In this document: positions 1 to 12,485 of the stretch, in pieces
How the letters are laid out: each line of letters begins with the position of its first letter
Numbering within the stretch: the stretch's first letter is position 1
Assembly: GCA_027625915.1 (NCBI GenBank)
Contig: JANTQA010000032.1
Location: forward strand, 868,001 to 932,000
Length of the DNA: 64,000 nucleotides
From: Anaeramoeba flamelloides
Lineage: Eukaryota; Metamonada; Anaeramoebidae
Direction: 5' to 3'
Notes under the pieces: generated by a model
Seen by the model: only the letters and a program-made list of their open reading frames with translations
Databases searched by the model: none
What the model was told of the DNA's origin: nothing
Translations under genes and position numbers: made by a program

Positions 1-987
1 CATAAAAAAGAAAAAAAAAAAAAAAAAACCCTATAAGCAAAGATTTATATTATTACCAACCAAATCAACAAAAACCACATATATCACCCCTATTAATGAA
101 AATCTGATGAGTAGTTTTGTAGATCCCACAAATAGTCATTTTTTCCACATATTTTTCATCTAAAAATCAATCAAAAAAAAAACCCAGAACAAAAAACTAT
201 ATTAGTAAAACTGTTATTGTCTCGAAACCCCCATTTTGTTAAAATATTTATTTTTTCTTTTATTAATAGATCTTAGTTTTCACTTTTAGGTTAATATAAT
301 ATTACCAATTAAAAATTGTGTAAAAATTTTTTTATAAACAGGAAATATTAGATGAATAAAATCTGAACATTATAATAAAAAAAATTTTACACTGGATGCC
401 AAAATAATAATCATAAAAAAATCAAAATTTTTTTCAAAAAACCAGCTTTTTTGTTTTTTATTATTATTTTCTAAGTAATTTTAATATGGTCTCTGAAAAA
501 TAAAGTTCTGAATTTTGTTTTTTAATTTTTGAACTAAAGATCGATAAAATATAGATATATATTAATGAACTACCACATATTTCAATTCCAGTGGGTTTAT
601 TACTCCCTTAAGAAGAACAAATCGATAAAATTAACAAAAAATTTACTTAAATTTCCTTCGTGTCAATTTGAACTCTACTTTTAAAAAATTTATTTCATAG
701 ATTTCGAAAATCGACTTTTTTTGGATTTATTGTGAATTGAAAAGAACAAAACTCTTTCTTCTTCTATATTGTAAAGTTGCACAAAAAAAGCCACAAAAGT
801 GAAAGTGAATCAAAAAACTACAGATGATTGCAATAAATTTAAGATTAGTTTGAGGTAGAAAATTTATTAAAGTGACTTTTTGAAACAAAATTCTATAGCA
901 GCAACAGAAATAAAGAATTAACATTATGAATCAGAAGAAATCCCTTGTGTCTGTCATTTTTTTTAATTTTAATCTTTTTAAAGAATC
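1..987. other. A/T-rich non-coding DNA upstream of glomulin-like gene
   Basis: This stretch has no frame with protein-like composition. It is A/T-rich with homopolymer runs, and the single short reverse-strand frame at 727-924 is Phe/Ile/Leu-rich as expected by chance here. It should contain the promoter of the gene starting at 988, but I recognise no core promoter element in it. An unseen 5' non-coding exon is possible. Confidence 0.6.
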
Positions 988-3900
988 ATGTCCTCCCTCA
1001 AAGAAAAACTTGAAAATACCCAAGATCCAATGAACATTGGATCTCTTATTCTTTCTTACACAAAAAAATTTGATTACGAAAGTTTAATTTCCATTATTGG
1101 TGTTGAGTATAATTCCGATCCTGTTTTTTCTTATTGTGACTGGGAAGTGATCGAAATATTATTTGCCCAGCTCTCCAGTTCGACATCAGAAAACGAAAAA
1201 CAATTAATTATTAAATTATTGAAGCATTTGTCTCAAGTGTATTCTGCACGTGAAATGTTTATGGTCATATTGAGTGGGTTTGGAAATCATAAAACACCAA
1301 AAATGAGGAACTATCTCTTATCTTTTCTTTGTATGGTTCTTCAAAGAATCAAAAGAAGAAGAGATAGATTTTTTGAAAATGCATTTTCAAGGGTTTTGGG
1401 TCTTTACTTTTCTTCAGGTATGTTTCATTTGTATTCAGATTTGAAAAATGTCGAAGAATTAAAAGAAAAAGAAACAAAAAACGAAAAAGTGACAGAAAAA
1501 GAAAAAGTAACAAAAAAAGAAACAGAAAAAGAAAAAGGAAAAGAAAAAGAAACAAAAACAGAAACAGAAACAAAAACAGAAAAAAAAAATGAAAAAGTGA
1601 TTGAAAAAGAAAAAGAAAAAGAAAAAGAAAAAGAAAAAGAAAAAGAGACAGAAAAAGAGACAGAAAAAGAAATAAAAAAAGAAAAAGAGACAGAAAAAGA
1701 AATAAAAAAAGAAATAAAAAAAGAAAAAGAAACAGAAACAGAAACAGTAACAGAAACAGAAACAAAAACAAAAAAAGAGACAGAAAAAGAAAAAGAAATT
1801 AATAAAGACAATAAATCACAAGAAGAGTCTTACAGTTCTTATACTGGATCCAGTGAATATACCGATTCAGAAGAAAGTTGGACTGACTCATGGAGTGAAG
1901 ATCTTAGTGACAATGAGGAATCAAATATTAAAGAAAAAACACTGGAAACTGAAGTAGTCTTTTGGAAATATCATCTCTCTCAGTTGATTGACTTTATTTT
2001 GCCATTTGGAAAAGAAGAAGAAAAGTCCAGAGCACAAGTATTATCATATTGCTTTCATTTGTTGGAAGATCCTTTTTTGTGGATCGACAAGTTTGATCTT
2101 TCTGAACAGGATAAAATTTTTTTTCACCAAATGCGTAAAAAATTAATGGTAAGGAATTATTGTTAATTCTCTTTTCTTCTTTGAAAATACTTATACCATT
2201 TATTATAGGCCTTTGTTTTTTTTTTTTTCATTTCATTTCAAAAAATTGTTTGTAATGATTTTTTTTTACAAATTCAAATACACCCATGTTTTTGACACGC
2301 TGGCTCATTAAAAAACCTACAATGGGATTTGAAATTATGATTTTTCTTTCAATTATTCAATAATCCTTTTATTTTGTATTATTAGTTGAAACAAAGTACA
2401 CAAAAAGATATCAAATAAAAAAGTAAAAAGCAAATAAGCAACGATGAAAAATTTCAATTTGTGACTTGAAATTTATATAAAAAAAAAAAATAGAAAAAAA
2501 TGAAGTGGAATTTTATCCTCATTGATTAATCAAATACCAGTAATCATAAAAATTGTAATTTAAAAATAATAGAAAAACAAATTTTAATCTAAAATACAAT
2601 TCTATTTAAACCCTTGAGCAAAACATTTCCAACAGCACATAATATGTAAATCATAATTAAAATTCTAAAAAAAGTTTGAAAAGGGTTTTGCTAATATTAT
2701 TAATATTGATAAAGATAATAAAATTTAAAGTATAAAAAGTCTTTTTTTTATCTGAATAAAATTATTAGATGTTTTCTTTTTATGAGCTTATATAAAATAA
2801 TTGGGGAATTTAAATCAAAAATTTCATTTTATTCAATTTACCTTCGAGGATGTTTTCTAAGTTGTCATCAAATAACAAAATATAATAGATTATTTCAGAG
2901 AAAATTAAAATTGAATTTTAAGTAAACTAAAATTCAAAATTTTCCACACACCTAAAACGTTCCAAACAATCACAACAATACAATTTCATTGAAATTGGAG
3001 ATAATTTTGATTTTTGTAAAAATATGAAAATTATTTTTTCATCTTTTAGTTTTTGTTTTCATTTCATTGTTTGAATTACGTAATTTGCCTCGTTGGATCA
3101 AAATTTTTCTACAAGGTTTATATTATGTTAAAGTTGAGTTGTTCCAAATAGAAGAACTAAAATAAAATTAGTTGGTAAGTATCTAACCTTTTGATCGATC
3201 AATATTCCTAATAGAATTTCAACAAATTTACTAATGTATTTTTTTGTTTTGCTCTCTCCAAAATTTTTAACACACCCATGATTTATTTGTATTGATAATT
3301 ATTTATTTATTATTTTGTGAGTATTGTAATTTATAAAAAGGTGTTAACATTTCAATTAGTGAATGGTTCTAATTTGGTATTTCTTCGAGAAGTGATTAAA
3401 TAAGTTTTTTTTTTCACAAATCGAATTTTGGTGTGTTAAAAATTTTGAATTGGGGTTTACATCAATGGAAAAAACTTTTAGGAATTCAATGGGATGCAAA
3501 ATACGAGGAATTTTTTTTTTATTTTTTTTTTATTGCCAAATAGAATAGAATCAAAATTTCTGAAATAAAAAACTAAAAATTTACCAAATAATAACTCTTT
3601 TGATTCCAATTTCGAACTTGATATTCCTTTTTTTTCAATTTTCAAAAATATTGGATCAGTTGTAAAAAGGATTTCACTAATTTATCTTCAATCCTCCAAA
3701 ATGAATCTGAAACGATCCAATTTTATGACTTTTTTATGGATCAGCTTTTTCCTTTCCTCTAATTTTGTCAAAAACCAAAAAAAAAAAAAAAAAAATGAAT
3801 TTAAAATTGAAATTGAACAAAAAAACTTCAAATTAAACTATTTTTTAGCCAAAGGGGCTCAGTTATATTATGTGAATTACATGTGCTTAAAGGGATTGAA

Positions 3901-5559
3901 TGGATATTAGAAGAGAAATAATTTATTTTTAAAATTTCAAAATTGAAAATTGTTATCATTTTTTCACATTTTTGCTTTTTACTTTTTTTCTATTTTTTTT
4001 TGATAACATAATTGTTGTGCAATTTTTTTTAATGACAAGATCTTTAGTGACTTGGTAAAAATCGCGTTATTCTAATGTTATTGAAAAGTGAGAATGATTG
4101 TAAAGAAATCATTTTGATTTCTATTGGAATTTTATTTAGATCTTCAATAGAGTGATCAAAATGAACATTGCTGTTTTTCTCAATGATTTACTTAAAGAAT
4201 TTTAGTTTTTCAATTTTCAAGCAAATAATTTGATTGATTAATTTGATTTCAAATTGGATATCAACTATTCTCTGATGTTTATTATTCTACTTATTTTTTT
4301 ATTTTGTTTTTCGTAAATGAATTTTAAAAAATAATTGATATTTGAAAAAAAATAAATTTTTTTCGTACACTTGAACATAAAGAAAGTTTTATATATAAGT
4401 CATTTGATTTATTTTATTAAAAGAGAAATATTTTTTCACAAATTAAGTGAAAAATAAACACAAAAATAAATATTATACACCATCAATCTTTTTAATATTT
4501 TCATTTAAAATATAATAATAATAATAATCCTGAATTAAATAATTCGTTAAACACAAATTAACAAAATAAATAATTTATAATAACTTTAAATAGAATTTCA
4601 TCGAAATTTTAGATGTTAAACATGAAGAACTTATGGAATTATTCATAGAAAATGAAGAATCAAACAAAAAAATTCAAACGGAAAATGAAGACGAATCAAA
4701 TGATACACTGCCAATGTCAACACTCGGTATATCGCTTTATATTAATATCTGTATTAAAAAAAATCTTATTAAATTCAATGCAAAAAACATTCAACTAATA
4801 TGTAAATCATTAATACCCTTTTTCAAGAACCAAGCATACACCGCAAAAGAAAAAATTATTTTCAATAAAGGTATGAAGATGCTGTGTATATTGTGTAACC
4901 AATATAAACCAAGAAGCCTGACAAAGGAAATACTCGGCGAAGATTCATCAATGTATTCATTTCTTTATCAACAATTACTTAATTATTCAATATCGCTCCC
5001 ATCGGAAGAGAAACATAAATATTATTTGCAACATTCACAAATGTTTTTATCCATCTTCAAGTCGGATTTTTTATATTTAATTATTACCAAATTATTAACA
5101 GAAGAAAGGGATTCGCAGACTACTTCACCGTTGGTGCAATTCATGAAAATGGAAATTAGAAGAATAATTTCTGAAGGGAAGCGTATTGGTGAAAATCCTT
5201 TTGTTAGTACAAAATTAACCCGATTTTTATTAGATTTAATTGATTTTAGAAATTTTCAAATTGGTTATTACTCTGACATGGTTTTTGAAATTTTAAATCT
5301 TGTCAATTATTTGATAGTTTGCGATCGCAAACACAAATGTTATAATTTATTAACAGAACAAAATAAAGAATGGTTTCAAAAATTAATGATAAAACCTTTA
5401 AGAACTGCATTTGATTTAAAACGCATCCAACTTGAAAAACAACTAAGTAAAATGGTAGATGAAAAGCAAATTAAACAGTTTCAAATTGAAGGAATGCAAA
5501 CCTCAATGATATTTGAAAATTTAGATTTTATTGAAATTGCTTTAAAAACTAAAAATTAA
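988..5559 (+). CDS. Glomulin-like protein (cullin-RING ligase regulator), two exons
   Basis: Exons 988-2148 and 4594-5559 join in phase 0 (ATG|gtaagg ... aaatag|AAT) to give about 708 residues; human glomulin has 594. The difference is mostly a Glu/Lys/Thr run at residues 157-271. Before it, alpha-helical sequence matches the glomulin HEAT-like N-terminus by eye. After it, 'SRAQVLSYCFHLLEDPFLW' matches human 'LLKFCFKSLKCPLL'. The C-terminus ('KPLRTAFDLKRIQLEKQ') aligns with human 'KPLHIGLNMSKAHYEAE', the region that holds RBX1. In animals glomulin binds RBX1 and blocks E2 recruitment to cullin ligases; that role here is inferred from homology. The in-frame TAG at 4591-4593 doubles as the acceptor AG, which supports the join. 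Start chosen as the first ATG of the open frame. Family call fairly sure; exact intron ends less so. Confidence 0.75.
1455..1800 (+). repeat. GAAAAA/ACAGAA low-complexity tract coding Glu-Lys-Thr
   Basis: An impure hexamer-like tandem of GAAAAA with ACAGAA and ATAAAA variants lies inside the glomulin-like CDS and keeps its frame for about 115 codons. One strand is almost free of T and C. The reverse-strand open frames across it are shadows. It inserts between the N- and C-terminal helical parts of the protein. Confidence 0.9.
2149..4593 (+). other. 2.4 kb intron of glomulin-like gene
   Basis: GT donor at 2149 (gtaagg) and AG acceptor ending at 4593 keep the frame. Other introns that can be defined here are 100-180 nt, so this one is over ten times larger. 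Part of the excess is a dispersed repeat at 2920-3400. The small frame at 3701-3910 has a Lys run and hydrophobic start but no homology I recognise, and I treat it as chance. A small hidden exon cannot be excluded. Confidence 0.6.
2920..3400 (+). repeat. Dispersed repeat R1, copy 1 (in glomulin intron)
   Basis: About 470 bp matches the reverse complement of 24100-24575 at roughly 75-80 % by eye. Shared blocks include 'AAAGTTGAGTTGTTCC', 'TTTGATCGATCAAT' and 'AACATTTCAATTAGTG'. No coding capacity is visible. An inner inverted pair (CCAAAATTTTTAACACACC at about 3262 and its complement at about 3430) suggests a DNA-transposon derivative. Confidence 0.75.
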
Positions 5560-7242
5560 TTTTCTTTAATATTTGTGCGTTAGCAAGCGTATATATATAT
5601 ATGTGTGTGTGTGTGCTTTTACATGGGTTTAGATTTAGCCATCAACTATCATTTTTTTGAAAGTAATATGATATACGATTCTATTAAATTTAGAGTGCGT
5701 TAACTATTTGAAATGTATTAAAAAAGTTAAAAATTATTACAAGTTTAGTATTTTTTTTATTCAAAATTTTTTAATTTTTTCATCATTCGTTTTAGAAAAT
5801 AAATAATACATTAAAAAACTTTATATAGATTTTTATTTTGATTTATTTTTTATTTTAAATCAAATTTTTATTATTATTTTTTTTTACTAAATACATCGTT
5901 ATATTTACTTAATATTAATACATATAAAGTTGATCTCATTTATAAAAGATGATTTATAATTAAATTAATAATACTGATAAATTCTAATAAATTTAATAAA
6001 AGTTTTAATTTGTTTTCCATTTTTGTAAACAATAAGCTCAACTTTTAAATCAACACAAGAAAAAGAATTTTTTGAAATAAAACCCATATTCAAGAGTTTC
6101 TCAAAAACAAACCAACAAAATACTTTACTCAAAGTTAGAATAAAAAAATTTCTTAAATGGGAAATGAAGTAAAAATTTTCAGACTTTTATTTGATTTTAT
6201 CAGAAAGTTCAAGTAGAATTTAATTATTTTATTATACTTTGAATTCATAAACGAATCTTTTTCTAAATTTACAGCTTTTTGGGGTAATAATAATTTTCTT
6301 CTTTAAATATATATATTAAGGATTTGTCAATATTTTTGCTAAATCACAATAAAGTTACAAAAATTGCGGTTGTAACTATCAAATCAAGATAATCAACAAA
6401 ATCTCGATATTCAATAAAATCATGATAATTGTATAAAATTTATGATAAATGTCAAAATATCGTAATAAATATTAGATCACAATTTAATATTTGATGACTT
6501 TTAGTTCTAATTCAACAATATTTTTAAAAAAAAATTTTTTTTTGATCAAAAAATAGATTATCAAATAAAAAAAATGTCTTTTGAAAAAGTAAAAAAAAAA
6601 GATACTTCATCCAATCAAGGATAAGATCAAGATTTCCCATTGTATTTTATTTTGATTTTGTCAAAAATCCTATCCATCCTTTTAGTTCATCAAATCACAT
6701 AAAAAATACAAATAAATAGTTTTTCAGTCAATTACGGTGTTATAAATTGCGCTGAATAAAAAATATTCTAAAATAACCAACGCTTCACATGTTCTTTCAA
6801 AAAAATCTTTTTGGGTTTATAATATGATCTTTTATTCTATGAAAGAGTTGAAAGGAGTTGTATAACCTTTCAAAATCTTTCACAACAACATAACGATAAA
6901 ATCACCAATTATTAAGATCATTTTTATATTTATTTTCTTTTTAAATTTCTTCTTGTTTTTATCTTGGTATTGGACAGAAAAAATAACTAGATTCCAAAAG
7001 TTTTTTTGATGGATAACAGATAAGAAGAAAGTTTCCTCTTTCTTCTTTTTGGTTATTTAACGTATAGGTGTAATATCCCAATTATCAAAAATCAAACCTG
7101 TTTTATATTCAAATAAATTGTTGAAAAGGATGATTATTTGTTTGATCATAAAATTCAGAGGAGATTTTACTATTGTAAAAACAAATGAAAAGAATAAATT
7201 TTTTTCCATACAAAAAAACTCAGACCTACAAAAAGATATATA

Positions 7243-7467
7243 AGCTAAATTTCAAAAATAGGGGCAGATTTTTCATCCTACAAAAATTTGTTTAATTGTT
7301 TTTTTTTTTTAATAATAATGTATTTTACTGAAGTGTTTTTAGAGATAATAACCAAAATAGATTACTAAATAAAAATATAGTGTAATCACTTTATTATTTG
7401 AAAGGCAAATGAAAAAAGAAAAAAATATTAAAAAAAACGTTTGCCCCTAATTTTGAAATTTGGTTTA
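7243..7467. repeat. Small terminal-inverted-repeat element
   Basis: The left arm 'CTAAATTTCAAAAATAGG' and the right arm, read in reverse complement 'CCAAATTTCAAAATTAGG', both run into GGGCA. The arms enclose about 225 bp of non-coding DNA. This is typical of a MITE. I could not define a clear target-site duplication. Confidence 0.5.
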
Positions 7468-8161
7468 CCTTTCAAAACTTTCAAACACTTGAATGTATTT
7501 TACAACCCTTGTAAACTTTTGCAAACATTTTTAATGTGGAAAAATTTTGTATTTTATCAAATTCATCTGATTTTTATAAGGTGATTTTCAAAAAAAATAT
7601 TTTCTTTATCATAATTTTAATTTTATCACAATAATCTAGAATATTGTAATTTTTTAATTTTTTAGTATAGAGACTGAGTAATCACAATTTTTTGGGACTA
7701 ATGTCAATTTTTTTTTATTATTGTATTTTTCTTGATAATACAAACTATCATCAAAACTGCAATTCCATCATCATGAGTAAAAGTAATACAAAACCAAACA
7801 CCATTTCGAAAATTCTAGCTAACCTGAAATCTTAAATTGAAAAAAATTATCCATTTGTATTTAAGAACAACTAATAATTGTATTTGATTTTTAATTAACT
7901 TTTAAATTATTCTAAATATATAAAAACCTGTTATTAGAACAATTAAAAAAAAAAAAATTAATCAAAAACAAAAAAAAAGTGATTCACAATTTTTGAAATG
8001 AATATTTCAGATTTTTTATTACTGAACTTAAACTGAAAAAAAGTTAACAACAAGATTTTTTACTAATAATTAAATGAATTTTATAAGATATTAAAAATCT
8101 CAATTTTCTTCGTGATTATTTGTCTCTTCGAAGATCTTTTTTTTTTTTTCCACTTGATCAG

Positions 8162-8196
<35 letters not shown>

Positions 8197-9594
8197 AAAA
8201 GATAAAGAGAAAGAAAAGAAAAAAAGGAACATAAAAAACAAAAGAAAAACAAAAATTTGAAGAAAAATGAAAAACTAAAGCATAATAGAAATTTTAAAAA
8301 TTAGAAAAAATGATTCTGATCCCAAAAAAATGAAAATATTTTTTTGATAAGAATAGTTAATAAACCCTCAAAACAACTTCCGTTAACATTATATAGTGAG
8401 TCAACATTTTTGAAATCTAGTTTACATTTAATTAGACTCAATTAAACTTCGAAAGTTTGACATAATTAAATTCTACAAGGGAAGTATGAATTATTTTGAT
8501 ATTTAAACGTATTAAAGTTATCTCTAATTTTTGATGGTCCATGAAAATATTCAAAATTATCAGGAAATCTGTTTTTTTTTTTTTCAAAAATTTATGATTT
8601 ATAATTTGATGAAAAAATGATTATTATTAATTTATGTCTATATTCTCTTATTGGTGGAAGGTGATTTTTTTAAAAAAATAAATCAAAATAATATAAAGAA
8701 TAAAATTAATAGAAATATAAGAATAAAAAATAAAAGTATAATTTGTTTGTAAAAATAAAAATTTAATAATGATTTATTTTCTAATATTATTTTTATAATT
8801 TTTCCATATTATTTAGCTCGGTAAATCATCATTAACAATTTTTTGTTTAAATCATAAATAAAATATTTATTTCATTGTCTCAGTTATTAACAAAACGAAA
8901 CAACTTGAAAAAAAAAAAAAAATTCTTATTATATTCATTATGCTACATACTGAATGAGATTTTTTGAAAATATTACAAATATCTCAAAATTCACAGCTAT
9001 TTAATCTATAATATATCTCTTTAAAGAAGATAGAATAATTTTATTGAGTGCCCCTTTCTGAAATATCAAAATTTGCCTCATTTCTAATGTAGAATTCAAA
9101 ATTCTGCAATTTTGAAAATAGAAGAAAGTCAATTATCATCCGAGAAGGTATATAAATAACTAGATTTTTCCAGAGCCTATTTTTAAGAATTTGAAACCAT
9201 AATTAATATTCCCATATTTAAAAAAAAAAACACTTCTCTTTTCCGAGCGTATTTTTTTAATATTTTTTTGAACTGGATTTCATCTTTTAAAGTGCTTATT
9301 TGGTCTTTAAATATTTCTCATCAAAAAATAATAAAATGAATTAGTAAATTTTATTTTTTTTTACCTTTATTAAAACAACCTTTCCAAGGCCTATATGAAT
9401 TTTTTCTTTGAAACAATTTTAGTATTTTGATTCATTTTTTAAACATTGTTTAATATATGAATAAAAAAACTGGCATTAAAAATAAAATAAAAATTTATGA
9501 TCTCCTTTAGAATGAAAAACACAATCATAAATTATTTTCTTTTATGAATTCAATTTGTAATTGCTTTTCTGAATAAAACCGTTTTAAAAAAGTA

Positions 9595-9710
9595 CGATCA
9601 AAAGAGTTTTTAATAAAGCACTGGAAATAGGCCTATTGGAGTTTGTTTACTATTTTCTAGGTATTTTTGGAAACTGTTTTTGGTCGCAGTTTTTTGAAAT
9701 GGTGCTAAAA
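9595..9710 (+). repeat. Dispersed repeat R2, copy 1
   Basis: Shares 'AAAAGAGTTTTTAATAAAG', then 'GAAATAGGCCTATTG' against 'GAAAATAGATCTATTG', with 47893-48005. Both copies lie just beyond the 3' end of a reverse-strand gene (adenosine kinase and the BAR protein). Non-coding. Confidence 0.65.
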
Positions 9711-9978
9711 GATTCAAAAGAAAAAACATCAAAAATAGTAAATAATCGATCAAAAATAAAAGCAACAAAAAAAAGTTAGAATTCAATTTATTTGCTAAAT
9801 TAGTGTTTGTTTTTTCGATTGTAATCAAAATAACCAAAAAAATATGGAAGAGAAAAAAAGAAAAATAATTTTTTGATTAAAATCAATTATCTCTGCTTTG
9901 AGACAAAATTGAATTGAAACATTTTTAAAGTTTGCAAAGTAAAATAAAAATAAATCAATAAATTAGTGATAATTCATT

Positions 9979-11067
9979 TTAATCAAATTCATAAGTGGGC
10001 CTTTCTCCTAAAGTGCACCCATTTCTTCTAATAATGTACCCTGCAGCAAAACCGCCAGCATCGATACACTTGGGGATATTAATTTTTCTGTTGTCTTTTA
10101 AATAGAAGGCAAGTTGTGCCAGATAGCCACCAACAAACGAATCACCAGCACCGTTTGAGTCTACAAATTCTTCTTTTGGGCATTTGTTGACTGGGAAAGT
10201 CCAGACTTTGCCCTCATTTTCGTCTTTGTTATAAACAAGAGTATTTTTGGCCCCCTGTGTGATAATGACAGTTCTTGGTCTAGCTGTGGACAATTTGTCC
10301 ATATTACCAAGCTTGATCATTACTTCTGGGATTTTCGCAATTTTTGCTTCCTCGTCTTGGAGATTTTCATCGATCCAACCCATAGCCTCACCAAAGGCGA
10401 CAGCTTCTGTTTCGTTGCCAACAAGACAGTCCCAGTATGGAATCAGCTTCTTCATGTGAGTGAAGAAGGGATCCTTGGTTAAGAAAGTAGCAGCGATGTT
10501 CATACAAAAGTATTTGTTATTCTTGAGGCAGTGCTCGGCGACGAGCATTGCAGATTCTGGGCTGACACATAAAAAGAAGCTTGAAATGTAAAAGATGGTT
10601 GTTGCCTCAATATGCTTTTTTAAGAGCTCGGTCTCCAAATGGTTGATCTTGAAATGGTTAGATGCACCTAGATTTGCGACAAGAGATCTTTCTCCCTTGT
10701 AAATGCAGACTGCACATGTGCCTGTCCCACATTCTTCCGTTGTGTAGTATAAGGGCTTGACGCCATCAGACTTGGCCGAGTTTTCCAACTGTTTTCCAAA
10801 GTTGTCGTTTCCAACAGCGCCCGTGTACCAAGTGGCGCCTTCTTTTTGAAGCATCCATTGCGCTACACGAATGGTATTTTGTGTTGCACCGCCTGCAATG
10901 TATTCGACAGCATAATTGTCAACCAATTCTTTGTAGAGTGGCATGTGCTTTTCTTCTGCTAAAACAGCGTTGCCTGGTTTGATTCCGTATTTTGAAAGTA
11001 CCTCTTCGGGTACTTCGGCAGAAATGTCCAATAATGGATTTCCCATTCCCATGATAATATTTTCCAT
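9979..11067 (-). CDS. Adenosine kinase (PfkB/ribokinase family), intronless
   Basis: Adenosine kinase phosphorylates adenosine to AMP with ATP, a cytosolic purine-salvage step. The 362-residue length matches the family. Residues 7-16 carry 'GMGNPLLDIS', which contributes to nucleoside binding; about 58-73 read 'AGGATQNTIRVAQWML'; and 'GNETEA' follows near the middle. The PfkB signature near residues 303-315 is 'DSNGAGDSFVGGYL', with the catalytic Asp at about 309 and the GAGD anion hole intact. The C-terminal 'IIRRNGCTLGERP' matches 'IIRRTGCTFPEKP' of human ADK. It has no intron and is clearly richer in G+C than its surroundings. Start: the ATG that lines up with other adenosine kinases; stop TAA. 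Neighbours are unrelated and about 4 kb away on both sides. Function is the safest in the window. Confidence 0.96.
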   Translation of the reverse strand: MENIIMGMGNPLLDISAEVPEEVLSKYGIKPGNAVLAEEKHMPLYKELVDNYAVEYIAGGATQNTIRVAQWMLQKEGATWYTGAVGNDNFGKQLENSAKSDGVKPLYYTTEECGTGTCAVCIYKGERSLVANLGASNHFKINHLETELLKKHIEATTIFYISSFFLCVSPESAMLVAEHCLKNNKYFCMNIAATFLTKDPFFTHMKKLIPYWDCLVGNETEAVAFGEAMGWIDENLQDEEAKIAKIPEVMIKLGNMDKLSTARPRTVIITQGAKNTLVYNKDENEGKVWTFPVNKCPKEEFVDSNGAGDSFVGGYLAQLAFYLKDNRKINIPKCIDAGGFAAGYIIRRNGCTLGERPTYEFD

Positions 11068-11666
11068 TTTTAGTCTGATTCTGAAGTTTTTCGAAAATTA
11101 AAAAAAAAATAAATCAATTTTCTCTTTGAAAAAGATATTACTAATTTCACTTTGAAATTGCTGAACAGCTTGTGGACGAGTTTACCTCGAAATCTAATTT
11201 GACACAAAAAGCTATTTTGGAATCAAAACGTAATGTAGATCAAATTTGGAAACAACCAAAAATTCTCTCTTGACCAATTGATAGAAATGAGACACACACC
11301 TCCCACTTATAAGTGATTAATTGGTTTTTTCTAATAGGCTGTTAAGAAATCATAACTTTTTAGATTGGAGAAACAGTTAACATTTCGTTTCTTGCTTTTT
11401 TTTTTACTTTTTTTCAAGAAAAGAAAACTAAAATGTGATCAAGACAATGAATAAAATTGATTAGGTTATGTGATCTCTTTAGAAGACTTATTATGTTTTG
11501 ATCACCCCCAAAAAAGAAAAAATAAAGGATTTTCAAAGATGTTATGTTCATGACGAAGAAAAAATCAATACAATGAAAGATTTTTTTTTTGTTTGAATTT
11601 GAGAAAAATAAGAGTTTGGTTGTTGACACTCTCTTTGAGGTTTAATTTTTTTTCGATTTTCAAGCT

Positions 11667-11911
11667 TTTAATACTGATAAATTCAAATGGGTGTCTGAAA
11701 ATTTTTAGTTCATTTTCCATTTTACAAATTTTTTCCCTTATATTTGAATTAAGTATTTTATCGCCACAAATCTCAAGTAACTTTATAAAATTAATTGATC
11801 TTCAATTTTTCCTCCGTTAGAACTGTTTGAAAAGTTGAGTTGATAGATTTTCCAAAAATCGAAATTGACTAAAAAGTTTATTAAATGTGTTTGAATTTAT
11901 CAGTATTGCAA
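11667..11911. repeat. Inverted-repeat pair around 245 bp
   Basis: 'AATACTGATAAATTCAAA' near 11669 is repeated exactly in inverted orientation near 11893-11910. A shortened form of the motif also occurs at about 5970 and about 34941 in the window. Probable MITE ends or relic. Confidence 0.45.
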
Positions 11912-12290
11912 TTATGATTGACAAGAAAATAGTCAATTTGTTTTATTATCTATTGGTAAATTTAGAGCACTACCACTCAACTGACTTTGATCTTGATGAG
12001 ATCTTATTGAAGTGAGGAACATTAAAACAAAATGAAAATGTGAGGAAGATGAAAGGGGTAATGAAAAGTTAAAAAATGGTAATATATAAAAGTGAAAATT
12101 TCAAACATCTTAAGAAAGTTAAAAATCTTAGAATCTATTTTTAATTGATTTATTACAAAGTTAATGATGATGAGAAAAAATGATTTTTGAGTGTGGTTCA
12201 GGTTAGAGAAATGGAATTACTCATGAATTCAAAAAAATGAATGAACTTTTTACATTCAATTTCTATTTTTTGACAATCTTTTAAATCATA

Positions 12291-12485
12291 CAGTTAGCTC
12301 CATATCAAAGACACTAATTTTAAACAAATATTAAGGTAGAAAAAAAATCTCAAATTAAGGTACAAATTTTTAAATTTTTTTTTTCAAAAGATTTTTACTT
12401 GAATCAAAATTTATGTCTTAATTTGAGAATTTTATGGTACTTTAAATTCACTTCACGGATTGTACCTTAAAAGTGGAACCGATTG
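12291..12485. mobile_element. TA-flanked MITE (family M3), 195 bp
   Basis: It begins CAGTTAGCTCC after TA (12289-12290) and ends GGAACCGATTG before TA (12486-12487), so the ends are inverted repeats with a TA duplication, as in Tc1/mariner-type elements. The right end 'TTGTACCTTAAAAGTGG' is shared, inverted, with the left end of the element at 53815. There is no coding capacity. Confidence 0.7.

Larger units (their letters stand above)
5560..9978. other. Intergenic A/T-rich DNA with repeats
   Basis: No convincing gene. It contains an (AT)n(GT)n microsatellite at about 5591-5615, a small inverted-repeat element at 7243-7467, a long A tract with GA/AAG-rich flank at 8165-8260 (a similar stretch recurs at about 18060-18250, both followed by 'ATTAGAAAAAATGATT'), and a dispersed repeat at 9595-9710. 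The Leu/Phe-rich reverse frame at 9610-9837 lies inside that repeat and is not a gene. Confidence 0.6.

Noticed and set aside
1349-1811. Reverse-strand open frames of Phe/Leu and Phe/Ser repeats
   Set aside because: They are the antisense of the GAAAAA tract in the glomulin-like gene.
3701-3910. 69-residue frame with a hydrophobic start in the glomulin intron
   Set aside because: Long Lys run from an A tract, no family resemblance and no supporting splice sites.
10247-10459. Plus-strand frame opposite adenosine kinase
   Set aside because: Shadow of the conserved minus-strand gene.
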